A DNA stretch of 40,253 nt from Oscillospiraceae bacterium. GTDB lineage: Bacteria > Bacillota > Clostridia > Oscillospirales > Oscillospiraceae. The DNA lies in assembly GCA_017561205.1 (NCBI GenBank), contig JAFZDL010000007.1, positions 1-40,253 of the forward strand. Reading direction: 5' to 3'. The translations under genes and the position numbers were made by a program. Below, piece after piece: positions 7,598-15,511 of the stretch; within the stretch, counting starts at the first letter, position 1; the number at the start of each line of letters is the position of its first letter. A model generated the notes under the pieces. That model searched no databases. It saw only the letters and a list, made by a program, of their open reading frames with translations, and was not told where the DNA came from.

Positions 7598-8740
7598 ATG
7601 ACAGAAAAAGAAAAAGCACTTGGCGACTTGCTGAGCCGAATTGCAGATGAACTGAATATAACTCCGGAAATGCACGAGAAGGCAGTTAGGGGTTATGAAA
7701 CGGTTGGAGAATGGTTGTCTAAGGGAATCCCTTATGATGTAAAGATCTCACCACAGGGTTCGATGAATCTGGGCACAGTTGTACGTCCTATCAGCGATGC
7801 AGATGAATACGATGTGGATTTGGTTTGTCTTCTGAAAAATGGGAGTTCCTTGCCATTGAGCCGTGTAAAAAGTTTGGTTGGTGATCGGCTTAAGGAACAT
7901 GGTGCTTATAAGGATAAGCTTGAAAAAGAGGGCAAGCGCTGTTGGACACTGCAATATGAAGAATTCCATATGGATATTCTTCCCTGCGTTCCGAAAGGAC
8001 CGTATTACATCGAACCCTGGCTGACTGCTATTACATTAACCCACAAAAACATACTGGGCACATATGAACCGCGTTACAGTGACCCATATGCATACCATGC
8101 ATGGTTTGAGGAGCAAATGGCTGAGGTTTTGCGTGTTGAAAAACAAGCGTTTGCTATTCGAAACAACGTAGAGATTGACAAAGTACCCACCTACAGAGTC
8201 CGTACACCACTTCAGAAGGTGGTTCAGCTACTGAAAAGACATCGGGATATTATATTTGAAGATGATCCTGACGCCGCGCCAATTTCCATCATTATTACAA
8301 CCTTGGCTGCCAAGGCTTATGATGGTGAATCCAATGTTTACGAGGCATTATGTAATATCGTGGAAAAAATGCCGAGTTATATTGAGAAAAGAAATGGTGA
8401 TTGGTGGATTGCAAACCCAGTACTGCCAGAGGAAAACTTTGCAGACAAGTGGAACGACGATGGCAGTAGGCAAATTGCCTTCCAATACTGGATAGGTCGA
8501 GTTAAGCAGGATCTTATTACTGATCCTATCGCAGCTTTCGGATATGATGCAATTGCCAATATGTACAAACAATCACTCGGTGAAAAACCTGTCAACAGGG
8601 CAATAAAAGCCACTGGTTATGGCACCAGGAGGGAACGCGAAGCAGGAAATCTTCATATGAATGGTCTGCAGGGTGGACTAACCACAACCCCCATTGCCAA
8701 TAGCAAGCCGGTAAAGGATCATGTGTTCTATGGCAAATAA
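7598..8740 (+). CDS. CBASS cyclase, CD-NTase family nucleotidyltransferase
   Basis: The 380-residue enzyme should make the cyclic di- or trinucleotide that switches on the HNH-SAVED effector during phage infection. The polymerase-beta-like nucleotidyltransferase core is complete: G54-S55 in PQGSMNLG, D72 and D74 in EYDVDLVC, and the third acidic residue D126 in EFHMDILPC. The rest is the helical OAS/CD-NTase-type lobe. GGAGG at 7583-7587, inside the end of the effector gene, gives a good ribosome binding site. The clade cannot be fixed by eye; clade G and clade D enzymes are both known with Cap5-type effectors. The C-terminus ends VFYGK, one residue past a glycine, which matters because the third gene encodes an E2-like protein that may act on this tail. 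Confidence 0.9.
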   Translation: MTEKEKALGDLLSRIADELNITPEMHEKAVRGYETVGEWLSKGIPYDVKISPQGSMNLGTVVRPISDADEYDVDLVCLLKNGSSLPLSRVKSLVGDRLKEHGAYKDKLEKEGKRCWTLQYEEFHMDILPCVPKGPYYIEPWLTAITLTHKNILGTYEPRYSDPYAYHAWFEEQMAEVLRVEKQAFAIRNNVEIDKVPTYRVRTPLQKVVQLLKRHRDIIFEDDPDAAPISIIITTLAAKAYDGESNVYEALCNIVEKMPSYIEKRNGDWWIANPVLPEENFADKWNDDGSRQIAFQYWIGRVKQDLITDPIAAFGYDAIANMYKQSLGEKPVNRAIKATGYGTRREREAGNLHMNGLQGGLTTTPIANSKPVKDHVFYGK

Positions 8741-9170
8741 AACCTTTCAGCCTGTACACAGATACCGTTTGATTGATCAACAAATAGCACTTATACAGGC
8801 TTATTCAGACGCTAAGTGCTATATTCGAAACAGTGTCTTATATTGGGAAGGAGATATTCAGCCTACAGCACTGTCAAGAATATATCACATAGTAGTGATA
8901 TATCGCTTAAAGGCACGCCCAGTAGTAATGCTTAAAGGTGACAACATACAAGGCCTTGATCGCCCGGATTTTCCACATAAATTTTCAATCGATAGAGAAA
9001 ATCATTGTGTTTCTCTATGTTTACATTTATCACATGAATTTAATTCGACTCAGCTGATAGCGGATACAATTATTCCCTGGACTGCAGAGTGGCTGTATTT
9101 TTACGAAGTATGGCTAGCTACTGGAGAATGGTGCGGAGGCGGAAAACATCCTGGAAGGGACGATGAGTGA
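8730..9170 (+). CDS. Stand-alone E2-like protein of single-E2 CBASS
   Basis: The 146-residue protein overlaps the end of the cyclase gene by 11 bases. It resembles prokaryotic E2-like (ubiquitin-conjugating enzyme-like) proteins: a beta-rich N-terminal half, a Cys pair C93/C97 in NHCVSLCLHL (C97 in the LCL context is the best catalytic candidate), and a C-terminal helix with WLYFYEVWLATGEW followed by the typical Gly-Gly-Gly and His-Pro. No E1 domain and no Cap3-type JAB peptidase is encoded nearby, so this is the short, single-E2 form of type II CBASS. In the characterised system of this form the E2 processes the cyclase C-terminus and conjugates it, tuning its activity. Start: ATG at 8730 has AAAGGA 11 bases upstream; the in-frame ATG at 8721 is only 2 bases from it. 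Confidence 0.8.
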   Translation: MANKTFQPVHRYRLIDQQIALIQAYSDAKCYIRNSVLYWEGDIQPTALSRIYHIVVIYRLKARPVVMLKGDNIQGLDRPDFPHKFSIDRENHCVSLCLHLSHEFNSTQLIADTIIPWTAEWLYFYEVWLATGEWCGGGKHPGRDDE

Positions 9171-9210
9171 TGTATGTGAGGCTGTATGATTGTACCTGCT
9201 ATGGGCAATA

Positions 9211-9327
9211 TTTTCCCTTAAATTTTCCCTTACGGGGATAGTAAACGATGGTTAAGGGCGGTTAAAAGTGGTAGGTAAATGTTTGAAATTGGCTGGTATT
9301 TAGTAGTAAACAGTTAACTTTGGTTAA
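9211..9327. repeat. Short direct repeats next to tRNA-derived site
   Basis: TTTTCCCTTA occurs twice with a 12-base period (9211-9220, 9223-9232). GGTTAA occurs three times (9250-9255, 9260-9265, 9322-9327), plus a GTTAAC palindrome near 9313. Clusters like this beside a tRNA-derived att core are typical of recombinase arm-binding sites. The 9171-9350 stretch holds no gene. Confidence 0.4.
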
Positions 9328-9349
9328 AGAAAGTAAATATCCAGCCAAA

Positions 9350-9372
9350 TTCAAATCCCTCTCACTCCGCCA
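9350..9372 (+). other. tRNA-Ser 3'-end fragment, candidate attachment site (attR-like)
   Basis: Starting at TTCAAATCC, this 23-base stretch reads as the T-loop, the 3' side of the T-stem (CCCTC), the acceptor strand TCACTCC, discriminator G and CCA of a tRNA. Discriminator G with a GGAGTGA/TCACTCC acceptor fits tRNA-Ser. The bases before it do not complete the T-stem, so only the 3' end is present. A hairpin follows directly, as after a real tRNA gene. This is what remains at the tRNA-distal end after a site-specific element integrates into a tRNA 3' end. The matching complete tRNA is not in the window. Confidence 0.65.
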
Positions 9373-9375
9373 CAA

Positions 9376-9403
9376 AAGAACCACACCAAAAGGTGTGGTT
9401 CTT
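9376..9403. terminator. Hairpin after the tRNA fragment
   Basis: AAGAACCACACC, loop AAAA, and its complement GGTGTGGTTCTT form a 12-bp stem. It lies three bases after the CCA of the tRNA-Ser fragment and abuts the left end of the IS element, so it is probably the original tRNA terminator. Confidence 0.6.
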
Positions 9404-10421
9404 CAGTCTGTCAAAGAACCCCGGTTTTTGTTAGGTAAAAACCGGGGTTTTAGCATATTTAGGTGCAAGAATAAGCAATATCTGCGAGAAAAAGGCGTTG
9501 TTCCAACTCCAATTAGCCAGCTTTTTCAGGTTCATGGCAGCATATTTAAGCCTGACCCATCGTGTGACTGCGGCCAAGCCTCTATGGTGTGTATATCTCA
9601 TTGCGTGCTTTTCTTTCGCATCCGCAAAGACACGCTCAATCGTTTCTTTGCGCTGTGCATAAATATTTTTAGCACGCTCTGTTTTGCGTATCTGTTCTAC
9701 CAAATCCAGATACTCTTGCCAAATGTGAGCTGTGTATATCTTTTGCCCCTTTTCGTTTGCTCCGCACTTCGCCTTGCAAGGACAGTTGACGCACTCCTTC
9801 GGTGTACTGCGGTAGGTTCTCTTTCCATCTCGGTCAGTAGTGGTATGTCTTAATATTCCTCCACGGGGACAGGTGTAGGTGTCATTTTCGGGTTGGCACT
9901 GGCTTTGATGTGGGTGCCGTCAATGAAAATAACACCAGGGTCTACCATTCGGTTGTTTAACGCCTTGTTGAGAATATGCTCAAAGATTTCCTGTGCCAGT
10001 TCTTCCGGGAATCTCTTGCAGAAAGCATAGCTCACCGTTGCAAAATGAGGAATCTCATCCAGCAAACCATACCCCAAGAACCAACGATAGGAAAGTGTGT
10101 CTTGAATTCGTTGGTGCGTCTGACGAAGTGACGGAATACCAAACAGATGCTGTATGAGCACCATCTTTATGAGAACAACAGGATCTGTGCCGGGTCTGCC
10201 GTTGTTGTGGCAATAATACGGATCTAAACGCTCATATAACCACTCATAATCCATTACTTTTTCTATCTTACGAAGTAAATGATCTTGTGGTACAAGAGCC
10301 TCTAAATCTACAATAATGGCTTCACTTCTTGCGTCTTTTCTCCATTGTTCCATAAAAACACCCCCGTTTCCTTTATTATACCAGAAATGGGGGTATATTG
10401 GAAGTTTTTTGACAGGCTGAA
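9402..10421 (-). mobile_element. IS1182-like insertion sequence, internally deleted
   Basis: The ends form 18-base imperfect inverted repeats: TTCAGTCTGTCAAAGAAC at 9402-9419 and, on the other strand, TTCAGCCTGTCAAAAAAC at 10421-10404 (16 of 18 identical). Between them lies only one transposase relic. The left end touches the tRNA-type terminator hairpin; the right end overlaps the T-tract of the mtnN terminator. At about 1020 bases the element is clearly shorter than a complete IS1182-family element. A 13-bp hairpin inside the element (9417-9449) overlaps the transposase stop. No clear target duplication is visible. Confidence 0.75.
9431..10353 (-). pseudogene. IS1182-family transposase, deletion plus frame change
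   Basis: The N-terminal part (10353 to about 9850) reads MEQWRKDARSEA, NGRPGTDPVVLIKM, HFATVSYAFCKRF and FIDGTHIKASANP, which includes the first catalytic Asp, and then stops at VPVEEY. The C-terminal part continues in another frame from about 9853 to 9431: GILRHTTTDRDGKRTYRS, a Cys cluster (ECVNCPCKAKC), then ETIERVFADAKEKHAMRY with the catalytic Glu, and NLKKLANW. Compared with full-length relatives, roughly 150-200 residues around the second catalytic Asp are missing and the two halves are out of frame at about 9850-9860. It cannot make an active enzyme. The ATG at 10353 follows a GGGGGTG site. Confidence 0.85.
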
Positions 10422-10447
10422 AAACGGGAGTGATAAGCATCACTCCC
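10421..10447 (-). terminator. Terminator of luxS-mtnN
   Basis: Just past the mtnN stop, GGGAGTGAT, a four-base loop and ATCACTCCC (10426-10447) are followed on the minus strand by GTTTTT. It is a standard intrinsic terminator; its T-tract overlaps the right inverted repeat of the IS element. Confidence 0.8.
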
Positions 10448-10452
10448 TTTTT

Positions 10453-11160
10453 TTATTTCTCAGCCAATGCCTTTGCCATAGTTTTTGTAACCTCTGCGCA
10501 CCGCTTGGCAGCGATAGTTTCAAAGGTGGGGTAATCCATTTCCGCAGAATCGTCGGCCTTATCAGAAATTGCCCGAATCACAACAAAAGGCACGCCGTTC
10601 CGCCAGGCGCAATGGGCAACGGCAGCGCCCTCCATTTCTGTACACAAAGCGCCGGTATTTTCAATAATAGTCTGCTTTTGTTTCTTATTGCACACGAACT
10701 GGTCGCCGCTGGCTACCATACCAATATGGGCATGGCCGGGGCAGACACCGTTGGCTGCGGAGAACGCCATTCTCACAAGGGCTGCATCCGCCGGGAAGGC
10801 CAGCACAGGCAAGCCGGGAACCTGGCCTACCACATAAGCAGGGTTAATGGGGCTGCAATTAAAATCGTGGTACATAGCCTCCCGGCTGATGACAAAATCG
10901 CCAATATCCAGCTTGGCATCCAAGGAGCCGGCAACGCCGGTGTTCACAATGTGGGTCACACCAAAATGATCGCACAGAGCCTGCACGCACATAGCGGCAT
11001 TGACCTTGCCCACACCGCACTGAACAACAACTGCAGGCATTCCCTCCAGCCGTCCTTCACAGTAAACCGAACCGGCAACTGTCCGCTCCACCTTAGCGGT
11101 CATAGATTCTTTCAGAGCAGCTACTTCCACATCCATAGCGCCAATGATACCCAATTTCAT
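10453..11160 (-). CDS. mtnN: 5'-methylthioadenosine/S-adenosylhomocysteine nucleosidase
   Basis: The 235-residue cytoplasmic enzyme removes adenine from S-adenosylhomocysteine and methylthioadenosine. It is the step before LuxS and relieves product inhibition of methyltransferases. The length and the family signatures fit: IGAMDVEV with catalytic Glu12, VVVQCGVGKVNAA, VNTGVAGSLD, TEMEGAAVAH (substrate ribose Glu) and AISDKADD with the catalytic Asp. The start is supported by AAAGGAGAG just upstream. It lies 12 bases after the luxS stop, so the two form an operon that turns S-adenosylhomocysteine into homocysteine plus the AI-2 precursor. A terminator follows. Confidence 0.95.
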   Translation of the reverse strand: MKLGIIGAMDVEVAALKESMTAKVERTVAGSVYCEGRLEGMPAVVVQCGVGKVNAAMCVQALCDHFGVTHIVNTGVAGSLDAKLDIGDFVISREAMYHDFNCSPINPAYVVGQVPGLPVLAFPADAALVRMAFSAANGVCPGHAHIGMVASGDQFVCNKKQKQTIIENTGALCTEMEGAAVAHCAWRNGVPFVVIRAISDKADDSAEMDYPTFETIAAKRCAEVTKTMAKALAEK

Positions 11161-11172
11161 ATTCTCTCTCCT

Positions 11173-11649
11173 TTATTCGGGGTATGTTAAACGGTCGAGG
11201 GTGATATTTTCTAAGAGTGCAGCGTATTTTGTGCCCCAATAGTTTGCCATCGGCAGGTTCATATCCAGGTAATTGCCACAATCCTTGGCACTGGCGCCGG
11301 GCACTTCATCCCAGAAATCCGCCACGAACCGGAAGCAATTTTTCACCAATTCCAGCACATCCCGGGAGCTCAAATCCCCGGTCAAAAGCAGGTAAAAGCC
11401 TGTGCGGCAGCCCATAGGGCCAAAGTACAGCACCTTTTCTTTCCAAGTCGGTTCATTGCGCAGGAAGGTTGCCGCCAAATGCTCGATGGTATGCATCTCA
11501 GCTGTATTCATCACCGGCTCTTCGTTAGGGCTGGTCAAACGCAGGTCAAAGGTTGTAACGGTTTCAGCCCCCACCTTATCCTTACGGGATACATAAAGGC
11601 CGGGCTGCAATTTGATATGATCGATAGTAAAACTGGTTATTTTCTCCAT
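11173..11649 (-). CDS. luxS: S-ribosylhomocysteine lyase
   Basis: The 158-residue metalloenzyme cleaves S-ribosylhomocysteine to homocysteine and DPD, the precursor of the AI-2 signal. The metal-binding HTIEH motif is at residues 53-57, the catalytic Cys is in FGPMGCRTGFYL near residue 83, and the third metal ligand Cys is in SAKDCGNY near residue 123. The N-terminal SFTIDHIKLQPGLYVSR matches the family and the length is normal. It is the first gene of a two-gene operon with mtnN, with its own promoter 30-58 bases upstream and a CAGGAG site before the ATG. Confidence 0.96.
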   Translation of the reverse strand: MEKITSFTIDHIKLQPGLYVSRKDKVGAETVTTFDLRLTSPNEEPVMNTAEMHTIEHLAATFLRNEPTWKEKVLYFGPMGCRTGFYLLLTGDLSSRDVLELVKNCFRFVADFWDEVPGASAKDCGNYLDMNLPMANYWGTKYAALLENITLDRLTYPE

Positions 11650-11678
11650 CGTTTATCTCCTGTTAGAAGTATAGCTAT

Positions 11679-11707
11679 ATGATAACCGAAATAAAACCAT
11701 TTGGCAA
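11679..11707 (-). promoter_or_regulatory. Promoter of luxS-mtnN
   Basis: Read on the minus strand: -35 TTGCCA, 17-base spacer, -10 TATCAT, ending 30 bases before the luxS start. It diverges from the promoter of the next plus-strand gene. Confidence 0.6.
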
Positions 11708-11723
11708 GCAAAACATCCAGTTA

Positions 11724-11761
11724 GGATTTTTCTTGCTTTTTTAGGAAATAACAGCTATAAT
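11724..11761 (+). promoter_or_regulatory. Promoter with 19-base T-rich element
   Basis: -35 TTGCTT (11733-11738), 17-base spacer, -10 TATAAT (11756-11761). The -35 sits inside GGATTTTTCTTGCTTTTTT (11724-11742), which recurs exactly at 16213-16231 in front of another plus-strand gene. Confidence 0.65.
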
Positions 11762-11795
11762 AACCATATATATTTGCAAGAAAGGCGGATTTTTT

Positions 11796-13244
11796 ATGGA
11801 AGAACAGTTTAACGAGTCCCAACGCCCCGTAAATCCCCGGCGCAAATCCCGCACGCAAATGCAGGTTATTAAGGAAGCATATCTGCCTGCGATTATCATT
11901 GCAATCGCAGCGATCCTTACCATTGTTTTTATCGCCGGTTCTATTACCCGCGCTTCTCAGAAAAAGAAATTTGAAAAAGAGGCAATTGCTGCTAGCCAGG
12001 CAGCTGTTGAAGCAGAAAAGGCCCGTATGGAGCAGGAAGTGGACGAGCTGATTGCCAAGGCCGATGTGTATGCCAAGCAGTATGACTATCCGGCGGCCAT
12101 CAATGTTCTGAATTCCTTTAGCGGCGACATCAGCGAGTATCTCCGGCTCAACGACAAGATTTTGGAGTACGAGCGGGCGCAGAAAGCCTTGGTGGAATGG
12201 TCCGATCCCTCTAAGATTCCCAACCTTTCCTTCCAGCTTTTAATCGCCGATCCTGCCCGTGCTTTCAAATATGCCGGCTGGAGCAACAGCATCAACAGAA
12301 ACTTTGTTACCACCGGGGAGTTTTCCAAGATCTTGCAGCAGCTATATGATAATGGCTATGTTTTGGTGGATTTTGATGATTTCATCACCACAGAAACCAA
12401 TGCAAGCGGAAAAACTGTTTACAAGACCAAGAGCATGTATCTACCCAACGGCAAAAAGCCCATTATGCTCACCCAAACCAATGTGAACTACAACTACTAT
12501 CTCATTGACAGCGACAATGACCACAAGGCTGATGCTAAGGGCGGTGGCTTCGCCAGCAAGCTGCTGTGGGACGGCACCAACTTCACCAACGAAATGGTAG
12601 ACGCAACCGGAAAAACCGTTACCGGCGACTATGACCTGGTGCCTATCCTGGAGAAGTTTATCGCTGCCCATCCCGACTTCTCTTATCACGGTGCAAGAGC
12701 CAATTTGGCACTGACCGGTCACAACGGTCTGCTGGGCTACCGCACACATCCTGCCTACGAGGAACATCCCGAAGCCTCCAAGATTTTCGGTCAGGCTGAA
12801 TATGCGAAGGCAAAGAAAGATGCTTCCGCCGTTATCAATGCCCTGCGGGACAGAGGCTACACGGTTTCCTGCTACACCTATTCCAACATTTCTTATAAGG
12901 ACGCTGACCTTGCCCTCATCCAGAGCAATCTGCAATCCTGGAAGGACTCCGTTGCTCCCATCTTGGGCGACACACAAGTGTTGACTTATGCCCAAGGCGG
13001 TGATATTGCAGGCAAGGGTGCCTATTCCGGTGACAAATATGCTGCCTTGCAGAAATTCGGATTCCGGTATTACCTGGGCTTCTGCGAAGACGGCAAGCCC
13101 TGGACTATTGTAGAGAAAGACTATGTCCGCCAGGGCCGTATCATAGTGTCCGGCGCTAACCTGGCCTACCACAGCGACTGGTTTAACGGTATGTTTAAGC
13201 CTTCTACTGTGTTGGATCAGACCCGGGGAACCATTCCTCAATAA
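11796..13244 (+). CDS. Membrane-anchored polysaccharide-deacetylase-like protein
   Basis: The 482-residue protein has a cytoplasmic N-terminus rich in Arg/Lys, one membrane segment at about residues 33-52 (AIIIAIAAILTIVFIAGSI), an alanine/glutamate-rich likely coiled coil (about 55-95) and a large extracellular domain. The domain follows a clostridial polysaccharide-deacetylase-like (CE4 fold) family: FQLLIADPARAF, FSKILQQLYDNGYVLVDFDD, KPIMLTQTNVNYNYY, ALTGHNGLLGYRTHP. The position of the catalytic TFDD of true deacetylases reads TQTN here, so deacetylase activity is doubtful. Inferred role: cell-wall or surface polysaccharide binding or remodelling. The ATG follows AAGAAAGGCGG. A terminator comes immediately after the gene. 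Confidence 0.7.
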   Translation: MEEQFNESQRPVNPRRKSRTQMQVIKEAYLPAIIIAIAAILTIVFIAGSITRASQKKKFEKEAIAASQAAVEAEKARMEQEVDELIAKADVYAKQYDYPAAINVLNSFSGDISEYLRLNDKILEYERAQKALVEWSDPSKIPNLSFQLLIADPARAFKYAGWSNSINRNFVTTGEFSKILQQLYDNGYVLVDFDDFITTETNASGKTVYKTKSMYLPNGKKPIMLTQTNVNYNYYLIDSDNDHKADAKGGGFASKLLWDGTNFTNEMVDATGKTVTGDYDLVPILEKFIAAHPDFSYHGARANLALTGHNGLLGYRTHPAYEEHPEASKIFGQAEYAKAKKDASAVINALRDRGYTVSCYTYSNISYKDADLALIQSNLQSWKDSVAPILGDTQVLTYAQGGDIAGKGAYSGDKYAALQKFGFRYYLGFCEDGKPWTIVEKDYVRQGRIIVSGANLAYHSDWFNGMFKPSTVLDQTRGTIPQ

Positions 13245-13251
13245 ATCTATT

Positions 13252-13279
13252 ACCGCGCCGGTAACCCCGGCGCGGTTTT
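13252..13279 (+). terminator. Intrinsic terminator
   Basis: ACCGCGCCGG, short loop, CCGGCGCGGT followed by TTT. It ends the deacetylase-like gene just before DUF1653-uvrB. Confidence 0.85.
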
Positions 13280-13293
13280 AAAAAGGTGATACT

Positions 13294-13506
13294 ATGGATA
13301 TTAAGATCGGAAAATATCGGCATTTTAAGGGTAAGGAGTATCGGGTAATCGGTATTGCCAGCCACTCGGAAACTTTAGAGCCTATGGTAGTCTACCAGGC
13401 CCTTTACGGCGAAGGTGGATTGTGGGTGCGGCCCGCAGCCATGTGGAACGAGATCATAGACAAGGAGGGCTACCACGGCCCCAGATTTCAGTATATTGAG
13501 GAATGA
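13294..13506 (+). CDS. DUF1653 family small protein
   Basis: This 70-residue soluble protein fits DUF1653: [22 protein letters not shown], then [16 protein letters not shown] and the aromatic C-terminus. The fold is a small beta-barrel-like domain of unknown function. AAAAGGTGAT precedes the ATG. The stop overlaps the ribosome binding region of uvrB, so the two are co-expressed; whether that reflects a role in repair is not known. Confidence 0.85.
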   Translation: MDIKIGKYRHFKGKEYRVIGIASHSETLEPMVVYQALYGEGGLWVRPAAMWNEIIDKEGYHGPRFQYIEE

Positions 13507-13511
13507 TCCCA

Positions 13512-15476
13512 ATGGATAAATTCAAACTGGTATCCCCCTATCAACCCACCGGTGATCAGCCGGAGGCCATAGCCGCATTAACCGCAGGTCTTAATAATGG
13601 CCTGCGGGAACAGGTGCTTTTGGGTGTTACAGGTTCCGGCAAAACCTTTACCATGGCGAACATCATTGCCAATATGAACCGCCCCACCCTGGTGCTGGCC
13701 CACAACAAGACCTTGGCGGCCCAGCTTTGCTCGGAGTTCCGGGAGTTCTTCCCGGAAAATGCCGTGGAATACTTCATTTCCTACTATGATTACTACCAGC
13801 CCGAGGCTTATATTGCCCACACGGACACCTATATCGAGAAAGACTCTGCCATCAACGAAGAGATCGACCGGCTCCGGCACAGCGCCACCTCTGCCCTCTT
13901 TGAGCGGCGGGATGTGATCGTTGTGGCATCTGTCAGCTGTCTGTACGGTTTGGGCGACCCCATTGATTACAAGAGTATGGTGATCTCCCTGCGGGTGGGA
14001 CAGGAATATCCTTTGGATTCTGTACTGCGGAAGTTAGCGGAGATCCGTTATGAGCGAAATGACATCGACTTTTCCCGTAATAAATTTCGTGTCCGGGGCG
14101 ACACTTTGGAAATTTATCCTGCCTACTGGACTGGCCGAGCCATTCGTGTGGAATTTTTCGGCGATGAGATTGACAGAATCTCGGAGATCAATGCGGTTTC
14201 CGGTCTGACAGAACGGTATATCGACCATGTGGCCATCTACCCTGCCAGCCATTATGTGGCATCCCGGGACAAAATGGAACGGGCTATGCGGGAAATCCGA
14301 GAAGAATGCGATCAGCAGGTTGCTCTGTTCAACGAGCAGAACAAGCTGTTGGAAGCCCAGCGGATCGCGCAGCGCACCAACTATGATCTTGAAATGCTCA
14401 CAGAGATTGGTTTCTGCACCGGCATCGAGAACTACTCAAGAGTGATTCAAGGCCGGGCGCCAGGCACACCGCCCACTACCTTGCTGGATTATTTCCCGGA
14501 GGATTTCCTCCTGTTTGTGGACGAAAGCCATGTGACCCTGCCCCAATGCCGGGCGATGTATGCCGGTGACCGAAGCCGGAAGGATTCCCTGGTAAACTAC
14601 GGTTTCCGTCTGCCCTCGGCCTATGATAACCGACCACTGAACTTCCAGGAATTTGATTCAAAGCTGAATCAAATTGTGTATGTTTCTGCCACACCGGCAG
14701 AATATGAGCAGACCCGCTCTGCGCAGACAGTGGAGCAAGTCATCCGTCCCACGGGACTTTTAGACCCCGTAGTGGAGGTCAGACCCATTGAAGGACAGAT
14801 TGATGACCTCATTGGGGAGATCAACGCAAGAACCGCCCGGGATGAGCGGGTCCTAGTCACCACCCTCACCAAGAAGATGGCTGAGGACTTAACTGTGTAT
14901 TTGCAAAAAGCAGGTATTCGGGTGCGGTATATGCACTCGGACATTGGTGCAATGGAGCGAATGGAGATCATCCGCGATCTGCGAATGGCAAAATTCGACG
15001 TATTGGTTGGCATCAACCTGCTCCGGGAGGGTCTTGACCTACCGGAGGTGAGCCTGGTTGCTATTTTGGATGCGGACAAGGAGGGTTTCCTCCGCTCGGA
15101 AACCAGTCTGATTCAGACCATCGGTCGTGCAGCCCGTAACGCAGAAGGCCTGGTGATTATGTATGCTGACAACATCACCTCTTCTATGCGGGTAGCAATC
15201 GACGAGACAAAGCGCCGACGAGAGATCCAGGATGCCTACAACAAGACCCACGGCATCGTTCCCAAGACCATTATTAAGTCCGTCCGTGATCTCATTGAGA
15301 TCTCCTCCCCCACTGCCGAACGCAAGGGTCACAGCGGTGTGAAGATGACCAAAGCGGAGAAGGAAAAAGAAATTGCCCGCCTGGAAAAGCAGATGAAGGA
15401 AGCTGCCCGTATGATGGAATACGAGTATGCCGCCCTGCTGCGTGACCAAATCATCGAACTTCGGGGCAATAACTAA
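13512..15476 (+). CDS. uvrB: Excinuclease ABC subunit B
   Basis: The 654-residue subunit verifies DNA damage in nucleotide excision repair: UvrA loads it, and UvrC then cuts on both sides. Walker A is GVTGSGKT at residues 38-45. The damage-probing beta-hairpin region ([20 protein letters not shown]) is at about 92-111. Helicase motifs follow: [32 protein letters not shown] and QTIGRAARN. The C-terminal UVR motif that binds UvrC is present ([21 protein letters not shown]). GAGGA at 13498-13502 fits the ATG at 13512 better than an ATG at 13503 that overlaps the DUF1653 stop. uvrA lies about 2 kb downstream on the other strand; uvrC is not in the window. No LexA-type box was found in front. Confidence 0.97.
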   Translation: MDKFKLVSPYQPTGDQPEAIAALTAGLNNGLREQVLLGVTGSGKTFTMANIIANMNRPTLVLAHNKTLAAQLCSEFREFFPENAVEYFISYYDYYQPEAYIAHTDTYIEKDSAINEEIDRLRHSATSALFERRDVIVVASVSCLYGLGDPIDYKSMVISLRVGQEYPLDSVLRKLAEIRYERNDIDFSRNKFRVRGDTLEIYPAYWTGRAIRVEFFGDEIDRISEINAVSGLTERYIDHVAIYPASHYVASRDKMERAMREIREECDQQVALFNEQNKLLEAQRIAQRTNYDLEMLTEIGFCTGIENYSRVIQGRAPGTPPTTLLDYFPEDFLLFVDESHVTLPQCRAMYAGDRSRKDSLVNYGFRLPSAYDNRPLNFQEFDSKLNQIVYVSATPAEYEQTRSAQTVEQVIRPTGLLDPVVEVRPIEGQIDDLIGEINARTARDERVLVTTLTKKMAEDLTVYLQKAGIRVRYMHSDIGAMERMEIIRDLRMAKFDVLVGINLLREGLDLPEVSLVAILDADKEGFLRSETSLIQTIGRAARNAEGLVIMYADNITSSMRVAIDETKRRREIQDAYNKTHGIVPKTIIKSVRDLIEISSPTAERKGHSGVKMTKAEKEKEIARLEKQMKEAARMMEYEYAALLRDQIIELRGNN

Positions 15477-15478
15477 AC

Positions 15479-15508
15479 AGAACCGGCAGGGTGCACTCTG
15501 CCGGTTCT
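15479..15508. terminator. Bidirectional terminator between uvrB and radC-like gene
   Basis: An 11-bp stem (AGAACCGGCAG with CTGCCGGTTCT) is followed by TTTCTT on the plus strand. It serves two convergent genes. Confidence 0.85.
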
Positions 15509-15511
15509 TTC

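Noticed and set aside
9320..9853. 177-codon plus-strand frame across the tRNA fragment and IS element
   Set aside because: It is opposite the transposase relic and crosses two hairpins; no protein family is visible.
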